A stretch of DNA of 64,000 bases, from positions 434,001 through 498,000 of the forward strand of contig NZ_CP119546.1 in the NCBI RefSeq assembly GCF_029277985.1. The letters run 5' to 3'. The notes under the pieces are model-generated. The model saw only the letters and a list, made by a program, of their open reading frames with translations, had not been told where the DNA came from and did not search any database. Positions 46,408-55,163 of the stretch are shown here, piece after piece. Origin of the DNA: Providencia stuartii. GTDB taxonomy: Bacteria; Pseudomonadota; Gammaproteobacteria; Enterobacterales; Enterobacteriaceae. Numbering within the stretch: the first letter of the stretch is position 1; each line of letters starts with the position of its first letter. The position numbers and the translations under genes were made by a program.

Positions 46408-46950
46408 ATGAGTGATACCCAAACACAAAATTATACATTTGTTTTCATGGGGGTATCGGGTAGCGGTAAATCGGCAGTCGCGAACGGTGTCGCTCAAAAA
46501 ACCAATGCGGTTTTTTTAGATGGCGACTTTTTACATCCGAGAGCGAATATTCAGAAAATGTCTTCTGGTCATGCATTAAATGATGAAGACCGTCAGCCTT
46601 GGCTTGCCGCATTAAATGACGCTATTTTTGCTATGCAGCGGACTAACCCTATTTCTCTCGTTGTGTGTTCAGCACTGAAGAAGAGTTATCGCGATAGATT
46701 AAGAGAGGGAAATAAAAATCTCTATTTTATCTACCTGAAAGGGGATGCAGAGCTCATTGCGGAACGTCTCAAAGTACGTAAAGGTCACTTTTTTAAACCT
46801 GAAATGCTAATTTCACAATTTCAGGCATTACAAGAACCTACATTAGAAGAACAGGATGTTCATGTTATTGATATTCGCCCATCTCTCGATGAAGTAATTG
46901 AGAATACTTGTACAGCTATTCACCAAATCGTATCTGGAGGCAATCCATGA
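46408..46950 (+). CDS. gntK: Gluconokinase
   Basis: Phosphorylates gluconate to 6-phosphogluconate for the Entner-Doudoroff and pentose-phosphate pathways. At 180 residues (E. coli GntK 175) it has the P-loop GVSGSGKSAV (about residues 15-24), the substrate region LDGDFLHPRANI, VVCSALKKSYRD and the lid KVRKGHFFKPEML. It has a good GAGGAG ribosome site. Its stop overlaps the gntU start (ATGA), so kinase and transporter are translationally coupled under GntR control. Confidence 0.96.
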   Translation: MSDTQTQNYTFVFMGVSGSGKSAVANGVAQKTNAVFLDGDFLHPRANIQKMSSGHALNDEDRQPWLAALNDAIFAMQRTNPISLVVCSALKKSYRDRLREGNKNLYFIYLKGDAELIAERLKVRKGHFFKPEMLISQFQALQEPTLEEQDVHVIDIRPSLDEVIENTCTAIHQIVSGGNP

Positions 46951-48305
46951 ACCCCCCTGTTGAAGCATTAAGCACGCTCACTTTAGTTCTGACGGCCGTC
47001 GGCTCGGTTGTCTTATTATTGTTCCTTGTCATGTATGCACGTTTGCATGCCTTTGTTGCACTGATGATTGTATCGATTGGTGCAGGGCTATTTTCAGGTA
47101 TGCCAATTCAAGATATTACGGCAACGATGCAAAAAGGTATGGCAGGAACGTTAGGCTTCTTGGCGATTGTTGTCGCATTGGGCGCCATGTTCGGTAAAAT
47201 TTTACATGAAACCGGTGCACTCGATCAGGTTGCAACGAAGCTACTGAATTTGTTCGGTGAAAAGCGAGCTCACTACGCAGTTGGTATCGCTGGGTTAATT
47301 TGTGCATTACCACTCTTTTTTGACGTTGCCATTGTTCTCTTGATTGGGGTGGTATTTGCGGTGGCAAACCGTACGGGCCATAACGTTGTTCGTATGGCAA
47401 TTCCTTTATTTGCTGGGGTCGCAGCCGCCGCGGCTTTCTTGTTGCCAGGCCCAACCCCCATGTTGGTGGCTTCGCAAATGGGAGCAGACTATGGTTGGAT
47501 GATCCTGATTGGCTTGTGTGCGGCAATCCCCGGAATGCTACTTGCGGGCCCTTTATTCGGTAGCTTTATCAGTAAACACGTAACCATCGATATTCCCGCT
47601 GATTATCAAGCGCCAAACATGGAACATGGCAAAATGCCTAGTTTTGGCTTTAGCCTGAGTTTAGTCTTGTTTCCGCTGGTTTTGGTGGGTTTAAAGACCA
47701 TTGGTACCCATTTTGTTGAAAAGGGTTCGAATCTTGAGCATTGGCTAGAGTTTATCGGACATCCATTTACTGCTTTGCTGCTTGCGTGTTTGCTGGCTAT
47801 CTATGGTTTAGGTTTCCGCTATGGCATGAATAAAGAAAAAGTGATGGAAGTGTGTTCAGCCGCGATTCAACCCGCAGGTATCATCTTATTAGTCACCGGT
47901 GCGGGTGGTGTGTTTAAGCAAATACTCGTTGATTCAGGGGTGGGTCCTGCTCTAGGGGATTCATTAATCGGTGCAGGTTTACCGATCGCAGTCGCGTGTT
48001 TTGTGCTGGCAGGTGCTGTTCGTGTCATTCAAGGTTCGGCAACCGTGGCGTGTTTAACGACCGTGGGTCTAGTCCTGCCTGTGATTGGTGAATTAGGGTA
48101 TTCAGGTGCACAGTTAGCCGCGCTTGCGACCTGTATTTCTGGTGGTTCTTTAATCCTCAGCCATGTGAATGACTCTGGTTTCTGGTTATTTGGTAAATTC
48201 ACCGGCGCAACTGAAGCTCAAACATTGAAGACTTGGACCGTCATGGAAACCATTCTGGGTACGACAGGTGCCATCGTGGGGATGATTTTCTTTGCCTTCT
48301 TATAA
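46947..48305 (+). CDS. gntU: Gluconate permease
   Basis: Inner-membrane gluconate transporter of the GntP family, 452 residues with 12-14 hydrophobic segments. It is close to E. coli GntU (LSTLTLVLTAVGSVVLLL, LGFLAIVVALGAMFGKILH, VRVIQGSATVACLTTVGL, SHVNDSGFWLFGKF). The frame opens at 46908, but ATG 46947 follows TGGAGG and overlaps the gntK stop, which fits coupled translation. It ends before a strong terminator. Confidence 0.95.
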   Translation: MNPPVEALSTLTLVLTAVGSVVLLLFLVMYARLHAFVALMIVSIGAGLFSGMPIQDITATMQKGMAGTLGFLAIVVALGAMFGKILHETGALDQVATKLLNLFGEKRAHYAVGIAGLICALPLFFDVAIVLLIGVVFAVANRTGHNVVRMAIPLFAGVAAAAAFLLPGPTPMLVASQMGADYGWMILIGLCAAIPGMLLAGPLFGSFISKHVTIDIPADYQAPNMEHGKMPSFGFSLSLVLFPLVLVGLKTIGTHFVEKGSNLEHWLEFIGHPFTALLLACLLAIYGLGFRYGMNKEKVMEVCSAAIQPAGIILLVTGAGGVFKQILVDSGVGPALGDSLIGAGLPIAVACFVLAGAVRVIQGSATVACLTTVGLVLPVIGELGYSGAQLAALATCISGGSLILSHVNDSGFWLFGKFTGATEAQTLKTWTVMETILGTTGAIVGMIFFAFL

Positions 48306-48328
48306 TTTAGATTTCTAAGTAACAGTAA

Positions 48329-48374
48329 CCCGTTCAATTTACTCTGATAGTCAGAGGGGATTGAGCGGGTTTTT
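48329..48374 (+). terminator. Intrinsic terminator of gntKU
   Basis: CCCGTTCAAT pairs with ATTGAGCGGG (10 bp with one G-U) around an inner CTCTGA/TCAGAG hairpin, directly followed by TTTTT. It starts 23 bases after the gntU stop. Confidence 0.85.
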
Positions 48375-48379
48375 GATCG

Positions 48380-48548
48380 TTAATACTGTCTATTAAAACG
48401 GTAAGCTTGAGCCAGTGCAGTACCGAACTCTGTATTTTGCAGCTCTTCTAACTGACTTTGTAATAGTTCATCCCAATCTTCATTAGGATTGACTATGACG
48501 AATAAAGGACGTTAATTTTCTAGTATTCCTCTAATAATCCGCAATTGT
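48380..48548 (-). pseudogene. Possible remnant of a small gene
   Basis: On the minus strand a start-less frame encodes an acidic stretch including VNPNEDWDELLQSQLEEL and ending in AYRFNRQY before a stop. An in-frame stop interrupts it just upstream (after ILEN), and there is no usable start codon or ribosome site. The regular amphipathic composition looks like real protein, so this may be the end of a decayed gene. I do not recognise the family. Confidence 0.3.
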
Positions 48549-48663
48549 TGAGGGCAGGCATCGCGACAGGATAATTATTAGTAAGCCTTGATGACTCTTT
48601 GCTGAGTTTGAGAGTCTATAGCGACTCTTGAAGGGGGGAACGTGCGATATCTTAAAGGTTGCA

Positions 48664-48690
48664 ATCAAAGATGGCGAGAAAGTTTCTCGC
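48664..48690. terminator. Hairpin after the O-acetylation operon
   Basis: ATCAAAG-A-TGGCGAGAAA pairs with TTTCTCGCCA-C-CTTTGAT: a stem of 17 pairs with one mismatch and a two-base loop. It lies just after the stop of the minus-strand esterase gene. Confidence 0.6.
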
Positions 48691-48704
48691 CACCTTTGAT
48701 TTGA

Positions 48705-49937
48705 TTAGTTTAACATTTGGCTAAGTTGACGATAGAGGCCTTGGGCGCTCTTCTTATAGCCATCGGCAGATAAATGCACGTTATCGGGTCGTGCAAGGTC
48801 TTGTGCTGCCCATGAGCGTATTGAACAAGGCCCACCCATAAAGGCTTGCCAATCCCAAAACAGAGCGTTTTCTTGGGCTGCGACAGTTTTTTGGATTTTG
48901 ATCACATTGGTTAGGTGAACAGGCATTTTCGCTTCGCAGCTCGGCGCATTGCTAAATTTGATGGAATCATTAGGTCCAATCAGCAGAATTACGGCTTCAG
49001 GCATACGCTGGCGTATGAGATGAATTTTTTCACGGAGACTTTGCTGATAGGCCACTAAATCCAGATTGTCGTTAAATGCTTCATTGGTCCCATAGGCTAA
49101 GACCACCATATCCGGTGACATCTGTGCTAACGTATCCACCCATTGTGGTTGCCATTTATCGAACATATTGATGGTCGCCCCATTAATTCCTATCGCTGAT
49201 AACATCACGCCAGGATGATTGGCACGTAGCAACCAACCCCCTAATTTAAGATTGTTATCCTTGCTCACCGTCACGTCAGACGGTAGCTGAGTGCTAACAG
49301 GGGAAGAAAAACGCCAAGAGTTCCCTGTTGCTGGTAATGCGATAGGAGACGATGAAGCTGGAGAGATACTCATCTGGCTACCCGAGGTGTTTTGGTACAG
49401 AGCCTGTAACTGATACGTCCCATTAGCCACCTGTAATGGCATTAATTGTACAGAGCTCTGTGAAGCCATGGGTAGAGCGATTAAGCCTCCAAGAGGGTAG
49501 TCAAATCGTTCATCTTTACGGCTACTGAACAGTTCCCATTGATGCTTATCACTTTTACGATTGATAGTCGCGGTACGCTGTCCGGGTATTGAGATGGCAG
49601 GAACAAATCCTGGGCCAGCATCACCATAATGTTGCTGGAACATCGTTCTTAACTCACCACTAAAAAAGTCAGCGGCAGTATGAGAATCGCCAATTTGGAC
49701 AATATGAACCTGCTGATTACCTTGCTTGAGCTTATTGGCAAACTGCTGGAGATTCGGCTCCCCATTATTGATAAGCTGCCCTTGAACATCCACATTGATG
49801 GATGTTCTATGGCCTGCCGAGCCGTGACGTGTCTGCTCTGTATCCTGCTGACAAGATAATAAGCTGAGTGATAACAATGCGATGGCACTAGCTGCCGCTA
49901 ATTTGGACTTGGCCTGACGCAGTTTGTTTTGCTTCAT
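48705..49937 (-). CDS. Ape-type O-acetylpeptidoglycan esterase (SGNH hydrolase lipoprotein)
   Basis: A 410-residue exported SGNH hydrolase. ATG 49937 starts a lipoprotein signal with lipobox LLSC (LSLSLLSCQQD). The nucleophile block is VQIGDSHTAADFF. A beta-rich insertion of about 120 residues follows, resembling the CBM35-like insert of Neisseria Ape1. The conserved AYGTNEAFND block and the Asp/His pair DNVH near the end complete the triad in the Ape1 arrangement. It should remove O-acetyl groups from MurNAc so that lytic transglycosylases can act. The gene overlaps the end of patB by 50 bases. Confidence 0.82.
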   Translation of the reverse strand: MKQNKLRQAKSKLAAASAIALLSLSLLSCQQDTEQTRHGSAGHRTSINVDVQGQLINNGEPNLQQFANKLKQGNQQVHIVQIGDSHTAADFFSGELRTMFQQHYGDAGPGFVPAISIPGQRTATINRKSDKHQWELFSSRKDERFDYPLGGLIALPMASQSSVQLMPLQVANGTYQLQALYQNTSGSQMSISPASSSPIALPATGNSWRFSSPVSTQLPSDVTVSKDNNLKLGGWLLRANHPGVMLSAIGINGATINMFDKWQPQWVDTLAQMSPDMVVLAYGTNEAFNDNLDLVAYQQSLREKIHLIRQRMPEAVILLIGPNDSIKFSNAPSCEAKMPVHLTNVIKIQKTVAAQENALFWDWQAFMGGPCSIRSWAAQDLARPDNVHLSADGYKKSAQGLYRQLSQMLN

Positions 49938-51075
49938 GAAGAACCTTTTCTTCCTCTTCAAAATGAATTAATGAAAACACTTTTTCCGCAATCGCTTGTT
50001 GTCCTTTGGGACTGAAATGGATCCCATCACCACTTCTAAGCTTAATTTTGCTGCTTTCATCGCCGAAATAATCAGAGTAAGTCAGGTCCTTGTATTTAAA
50101 GACATCATTGACAGAAAAATAAATTTCGCCATTATTTTTGACTTCGGACTGGTAGAGATCTCTTAGGAACTGCATACCTTCTGATAGGCTCGTTTTACGC
50201 ATGTTGGGAGGGCCAACCCAAATAACATCAACATGATGTTGGCGCGCTGTCATTAATATATCATTAATGCGTGAACGGTACACCTGCTCCCACATTTCAC
50301 TTTTAAATTTCACATACTTATAACCCGTATCGGGTGGCATATCCCATGGGTCATTAGGACCGAGAAATACAACTAATACTTTGATTTTAGGGTTTTTATT
50401 CAATGTGTCCGCAATCGTTTGTGGCCAATTAAAAAAGCGCGGATAAGCAAGGCCAGTACTTTGCTTACTAAGATTAATGCTATCTATATTATATTTTTTC
50501 AATAGCATGTTCTTCACATGTGGTGCGACCCCTTGCATCATTGAGTCGCCCGCAAACAGAACTTGGTCACCTTTTTCTAATTTCGCGATACTTTTGGGGA
50601 CAATAGGATCGTTTTGCAATACGGTTATTGGACTGACCCCTTCCGTTTGCAACGATGCTCTTTGCTGTTGGCGTTTCAATAGCTCAGGAAAGGTCACTGA
50701 CAATGATTTTGCAGGATAAATATAACCATTTAGAAAATGTAATCCAACTTGATAACCTTCAGGAAAAACAGCTTTACTGCGAGCAGAAGCATTAGCAAGC
50801 GCCTCAGCTTCTTCGACGTCTTTGGCATGCTGCCCCGAAGCGTGGTAGGCAAAGGTACTTCCCGCAGCCAGCGTACCATCATACAAATAAGCACCATAAT
50901 CCCAAACAGGATGACCTGACATGCCAGCCCAAGGTGGATCTCGATGATATTTTTGTTGCCAGAAGCGTTCTAATGAGGCTTGATTCAGCCAAATTAATAA
51001 TATTCCTGCTACCAAAACAATAAAAAAGACTTGTCCGGTTTTTATTAGATTTTTTTTAAACTCAGAAGTTAGCAT
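49888..51075 (-). CDS. Peptidoglycan O-acetyltransferase, SGNH subunit (PatB-like, DUF459)
   Basis: A 395-residue protein with one N-terminal membrane segment (about residues 13-30) and a periplasmic SGNH domain. The nucleophile block is LFAGDSMMQGVAP (about residue 172), the Asn block VFLGPNDPWD, and the Asp/His pair GDGIHFS near residue 355. With the MBOAT protein encoded just upstream (14-base overlap) it fits the PatA/PatB pair, in which PatB places acetyl groups on MurNAc O-6. Providencia and Proteus peptidoglycans are known to be O-acetylated. The gene symbol patB is inferred from context. Confidence 0.8.
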   Translation of the reverse strand: MLTSEFKKNLIKTGQVFFIVLVAGILLIWLNQASLERFWQQKYHRDPPWAGMSGHPVWDYGAYLYDGTLAAGSTFAYHASGQHAKDVEEAEALANASARSKAVFPEGYQVGLHFLNGYIYPAKSLSVTFPELLKRQQQRASLQTEGVSPITVLQNDPIVPKSIAKLEKGDQVLFAGDSMMQGVAPHVKNMLLKKYNIDSINLSKQSTGLAYPRFFNWPQTIADTLNKNPKIKVLVVFLGPNDPWDMPPDTGYKYVKFKSEMWEQVYRSRINDILMTARQHHVDVIWVGPPNMRKTSLSEGMQFLRDLYQSEVKNNGEIYFSVNDVFKYKDLTYSDYFGDESSKIKLRSGDGIHFSPKGQQAIAEKVFSLIHFEEEEKVLHEAKQTASGQVQISGS

Positions 51076-52480
51076 AAATAAATCCCGGCATCCCAGAAGG
51101 TGAAAGCATAAACATAATCGTTAGTACAATAGCCAGTGGTATAGGGTAATAATACCAAGCAATATTTTGGTATTTCCTTGCAACATAATGATACGACTGG
51201 ACGAAATAGGGATAAAGCAACAGTAAAGCCCAAAATGCGACCAATAAACCAATACTTGCCCTAATGGAGGCAATAAGGTCAGGAGAGGCGAACTGTGACA
51301 CCATCATTAATGCATCATCAAAAGTTTGGCTACGGAAAAATATCCAAGCAAAACAGACAAAATGGAATGTGATGATCCGCGATAATAGCGTTGTGACGGT
51401 TTTATTAGGAAAGCTTTTTGTCCACCCTAACTTTTCCATACATAAATTCTTAAGGTTAAGCAGTACGATCCCTAAGCCGTGTATTGCTCCCCAAATGACA
51501 AAGGTCATCGCTGCACCATGCCATAGTCCTGAAATTACCATGGCTAAAAAGACATTGGTGTTCATACGGCTGAAGCCTTTTCGATTGCCACCTAATGGAA
51601 TGTAGATATAGTCGCGAATGAAGGTTGATAGGCTAATGTGCCAGCGAGCCCAAAACTCTTTTAAGTTTGCGGCCATATAAGGGGCATTAAAGTTCACAGG
51701 AACGCGGAAACCTAATAGTAAGGCGATACCTGTGACTAAGTTAGTATACCCCGAAAAATTAAAATAGATGTTCCATGCATAAGCATAGGTAGCAACTAAG
51801 ATTTCGCCTGCCTTGAAACCTGCCGGGGCATCGAACACGGGGTTCACAAAGTTTTCAGATAAATAAGCACTAAAGAGAAACAATTTAACCAGCGCTAATG
51901 AAATCAGCAAAATTGCTTTTCTAGCATCGAGTATCTCACGACTCTCTGTTTGGATCTGGGGAATAAAATTTTTAGCGCGGTTGATGGGGCCTGCAACAAT
52001 ACTAGGAAAAAAGCTCAGGTATAGCACGACATCAAAAAAGTCCGCTTTAGGAATTTCTTTACGACATACGGAAACGGTATAGCTTACAGAATGGAATGCA
52101 TAAAAAGACAGTCCAAGTGGAGCTAATAATTCGATAATAGGCAGCCCGACATTAAGGCCTAATTTATCGAAAGTTTGTTGGAGTGTTTCTTGAAAGAATG
52201 AATAGTATTTAAACGCAGTAAAACAACCGATGATGCCAAGCGCGAGGAGTGTAAATACCCATTTGTTGGAAAGCCAATTCGAAACCCAATTAGTGAGAAA
52301 ATAAATAAAGAGGGTATAGCCGAATAATATATAGGCGAAATCAGGATTAAATGAATAAACAAAAAAATAACTCGCGGTAATTAATAGCCCATTTTGAAGC
52401 TTTGCACTAGGCTGGCAACTCCAATAAATGAGGAAAAACACCAAAAAAGAGCCAAGAAACTCGAATGAGAAAAAATTCAT
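51062..52480 (-). CDS. MBOAT O-acyltransferase (PatA/AlgI-like), peptidoglycan O-acetylation
   Basis: A 472-residue inner-membrane protein with about eleven helices. The MBOAT signature is present: FWARWHISLSTFIRDYIYIPLGG and the catalytic His in VISGLWHGAAMTFVIWG (about residue 325). Such proteins pass acetyl groups across the inner membrane. It is the first gene of a three-gene operon with an SGNH transferase and an Ape-type esterase, so it most likely acts as PatA. An alginate or teichoic acid role is unlikely, since no such genes are nearby. Confidence 0.85.
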   Translation of the reverse strand: MNFFSFEFLGSFLVFFLIYWSCQPSAKLQNGLLITASYFFVYSFNPDFAYILFGYTLFIYFLTNWVSNWLSNKWVFTLLALGIIGCFTAFKYYSFFQETLQQTFDKLGLNVGLPIIELLAPLGLSFYAFHSVSYTVSVCRKEIPKADFFDVVLYLSFFPSIVAGPINRAKNFIPQIQTESREILDARKAILLISLALVKLFLFSAYLSENFVNPVFDAPAGFKAGEILVATYAYAWNIYFNFSGYTNLVTGIALLLGFRVPVNFNAPYMAANLKEFWARWHISLSTFIRDYIYIPLGGNRKGFSRMNTNVFLAMVISGLWHGAAMTFVIWGAIHGLGIVLLNLKNLCMEKLGWTKSFPNKTVTTLLSRIITFHFVCFAWIFFRSQTFDDALMMVSQFASPDLIASIRASIGLLVAFWALLLLYPYFVQSYHYVARKYQNIAWYYYPIPLAIVLTIMFMLSPSGMPGFIYANF

Positions 52481-52680
52481 ATAAGACTCAGGTTGTTAAT
52501 TATTGTTGTATACTCGTTAAGGCCGAACTGTAGCGTGACTGATAGAGGAGACTCTCGAATCGTCGACATCCACATGTTTTCTCGATCCTTTACCTCGATT
52601 GTTTAGCTGCATCTCGAATCATTTGAAGTATAAATGAATATTTACATCATATTAATAATCAGCATTGTTGCAATAAGAAA

Positions 52681-52707
52681 AAATCCACTTTATAAAAAAG
52701 TGGATTT
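52681..52707 (-). terminator. Terminator after the bax-like gene
   Basis: A 10-bp stem (AAATCCACTT / AAGTGGATTT) with a short A/T loop. On the minus strand it is followed by TTTTTTCTT-like DNA, 31 bases after the gene's stop. Confidence 0.75.
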
Positions 52708-52737
52708 TTAGTAGGAACGTGTACCTGGTGATACAAA

Positions 52738-53544
52738 TTAAATACGATTTGATGCCGTTTTTTGAGCCTGTGTAATCAGTTCTTCATTGCTCACGTACAT
52801 CTCTTGTAGATAGCGGTTATAAGATGAACCTAACTGTGAATACCCTTTCATATCATTGATAAGTTTTGTTGTATCCAACTCATCTTTTGATAGACGCTGT
52901 TTCGCTCTAGACGAACGTAGCGACTCATAAGCATTGTGAGTATTCATGTTCTTCATGTAGGCTGAAACTGTTTCTTCAACAGAATCATATGCGGAATAGC
53001 CTTTAATCTTTCCTTGTTTTAGTTGGCAACCGCTGCCACATCTCATACCAAATAGGTTACCATTTTGCTGTGCTAGCTGTGATGTTCCCCAACCTGACTC
53101 CGTCGCTGCTTGAGTTGCAACCAAATGGGTAGGCATGATATCAACACGGCTCAATAGCTTATCCCAATTCATTTTATTTGGGGTGGTACAGGTCATACCG
53201 TAGCTTTTACAAATTTGAGCAAGACGGCGTAGCTCCTGAGCGCTCCATTTTTTATTCGAGCGAACAGAAAGTAACCATTTACGTTCCGCCATTATTTCTT
53301 GATTGACCTTTTCAATCACTGGGACAATCGTTTTTAAAAACGCTTTCTTACGTGGTGTACCGGACGGGTATTTTCGCAAATCAGGCAGAGAGGTTTGAGC
53401 CTGATTTGAGCTCTGCACGGCCTTGTGAGAATACTCTTTCTTGAGTGTGGTACTGGTACTTGTTGAGCCGAAACTCAAACCCGAAAATAACAATAACAGT
53501 AAGAAAGCGAAGACGGCGTTTGTCCTCATCGTTCGAGAGGGCAT
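52738..53544 (-). CDS. bax: Bax-type exported glucosaminidase
   Basis: A 268-residue exported peptidoglycan hydrolase. A signal peptide ends near SFGST. A low-complexity Ser/Thr linker is followed by the glucosaminidase domain of the Bax/FlgJ group, with the catalytic-region motif ATQAATESGWGTSQLAQ (about residue 142), NLFGMRCG and YDSVEETVSAYMKNMNTH. A cysteine pair (RCGSGC) is conserved in Bax. It lies next to the O-acetylation operon, whose product protects MurNAc from muramidases, so a shared role in cell-wall turnover is plausible. Confidence 0.85.
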   Translation of the reverse strand: MPSRTMRTNAVFAFLLLLLFSGLSFGSTSTSTTLKKEYSHKAVQSSNQAQTSLPDLRKYPSGTPRKKAFLKTIVPVIEKVNQEIMAERKWLLSVRSNKKWSAQELRRLAQICKSYGMTCTTPNKMNWDKLLSRVDIMPTHLVATQAATESGWGTSQLAQQNGNLFGMRCGSGCQLKQGKIKGYSAYDSVEETVSAYMKNMNTHNAYESLRSSRAKQRLSKDELDTTKLINDMKGYSQLGSSYNRYLQEMYVSNEELITQAQKTASNRI

Positions 53545-54017
53545 TTGCTTCTCCTAATTTCTCTGAACAAAAATCGAGCGAATAGTAGCAGAATAATTTT
53601 GGGGGAGCTACTTTTATCCGGCTGACTTTAGCTAAATTACTGTATTGTTTTGTCTTTAAAGTGTATCTTTTGTATTTAATTGATTTAAAATCAGTTTTAA
53701 TTCCTTTTTTTTGTGTTTGATTTGAAATTAATAAATAATTCTAACGTTTATGCGAGTGAAAACATGTTACTTATCCTAAATGTGGTCAAAATACATGCAG
53801 TTACATGAGTTATTATGGGGTTAATTTGGTTATTTATTAAGCGGTTGGTGGCCTATTTTTTAGGCAAAATAAGAAATTTAACCGTTTGTCAGAAGATGAA
53901 GATACAAAAATGTCTCTTTGTGTTGATTCGATATTAAACGAAAAAGTGTGTCGTGTTGAGGAAAGGGTAGGCTAAAAAGTGTTCAATCGTACAATTTCTA
54001 CCTACCTTTAAAAACGG
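53545..54017. other. Intergenic region upstream of the bax-like gene
   Basis: About 470 bp, AT-rich, with no supported open frame. The left end carries the bax-like gene leader. The right end holds an imperfect inverted repeat (AAAGGGTAGG near 53965 and CCTACCTTT near 54001) that may terminate the minus-strand lipoprotein operon. Confidence 0.5.
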
Positions 54018-55163
54018 TCAAAATGATAATATCTGTTGCTGCTGATCTTGTTGTTTTGCTGCTTCAGAGAGCGTTGAAAAATCAGCCACTGTCCAGTATG
54101 TCTGCGGAGTCGGTAAGTGTGCCATTTTTGATGTAGGTAATAACCTAAATTGAGCAAGCTCTTGCAAAGAATATCCTTGATATTCATTAGGTAAGCTTAA
54201 ACGTAAGCTTTCTGTTGGCACCATTTGCAAAGGCATTAAAGGATAGCGGTTATCGCTAGTATCATAATCGCGAGTTAATACGAGGAATTTTTCAGGAACG
54301 CGCTGGTAGCTATTCCACCACAATCCATCGACTCTATCGAACATAGCGCGGGTCTGTAGCTTAGTATTGGCACCAAGTTGTTCCAATGCCGTAGGGAGTA
54401 TATCTTCCATAGATTGGGAAAATAAAGGCAGTGACTGGGCTCTACCTTGTAAGATCAGTGTCATGGATAGGCGAGCGCCGAGTAGATTGGAATATAAATC
54501 CTCCGGAGAAAAAGCAGAAATCCCTTCTGAAAAACCGGGCACAGATTGATAGCCATACCATTGGGCTATTTCATGCCAAGCGGCAAGTTGGAATGCGAGC
54601 TTTGCAGCTAAGTAAGCACTGAGAGTATATCGCTGTTCGGTGGAAACCGGTGGTGTAAACGGCTTAAAAACAATTTGCCTGCTAGCGAGTTCGTCACTTA
54701 ATTTGAGCGTCCAGCTTTCACCGAGCCTTGGATAAATTTGGCTAAACAAAAAGATGGTATAGTCAGCAGTGTCTCTAACATGGGAAATATCAATGAATCC
54801 CCCTTTATCCGTGTATAAAAGGCCCACTTTTTCATCACTGACGCCCATTAGTGCGGCGGTAGCACCTAAGAAGCTATCATTGTAATGATGTTCACCTAAT
54901 TTATCGGCTTCAACAATATTATCGATAGTGTAGAAAGGAACTGGGATCCCCCAAAGTTGTGCTTGCAGGTCATAGCCAAAAGCACAACAGGCGCGTAAAC
55001 CTTGAGGTGGTTCTAAAGGCTCAAGGACAGGCCATGACTGTGACGCAAATTCATGAGTATCACTATTAAGTTCAGGTGATACAGCCGCAAGTTTAGAAGG
55101 TGCACTATTTTGACAGGCTGTGAGCAACAGAATACCAATAGTGACTATTAATGGTTTCAGCAT
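54018..55163 (-). CDS. Lipoprotein of the DUF4056 type
   Basis: A 381-residue lipoprotein (signal ending LLLTAC, cysteine at about residue 17). It has a paired Cys in RACCAFG, a His-rich motif LAAWHEIAQWYGYQS that could bind a metal, and a long helical C-terminal half. I recognise it as DUF4056-like; no function is established to my knowledge. It ends a minus-strand operon with two outer-membrane protein genes. Its start overlaps the preceding stop by one base, so the three products probably act together in the envelope. Confidence 0.75.
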   Translation of the reverse strand: MLKPLIVTIGILLLTACQNSAPSKLAAVSPELNSDTHEFASQSWPVLEPLEPPQGLRACCAFGYDLQAQLWGIPVPFYTIDNIVEADKLGEHHYNDSFLGATAALMGVSDEKVGLLYTDKGGFIDISHVRDTADYTIFLFSQIYPRLGESWTLKLSDELASRQIVFKPFTPPVSTEQRYTLSAYLAAKLAFQLAAWHEIAQWYGYQSVPGFSEGISAFSPEDLYSNLLGARLSMTLILQGRAQSLPLFSQSMEDILPTALEQLGANTKLQTRAMFDRVDGLWWNSYQRVPEKFLVLTRDYDTSDNRYPLMPLQMVPTESLRLSLPNEYQGYSLQELAQFRLLPTSKMAHLPTPQTYWTVADFSTLSEAAKQQDQQQQILSF

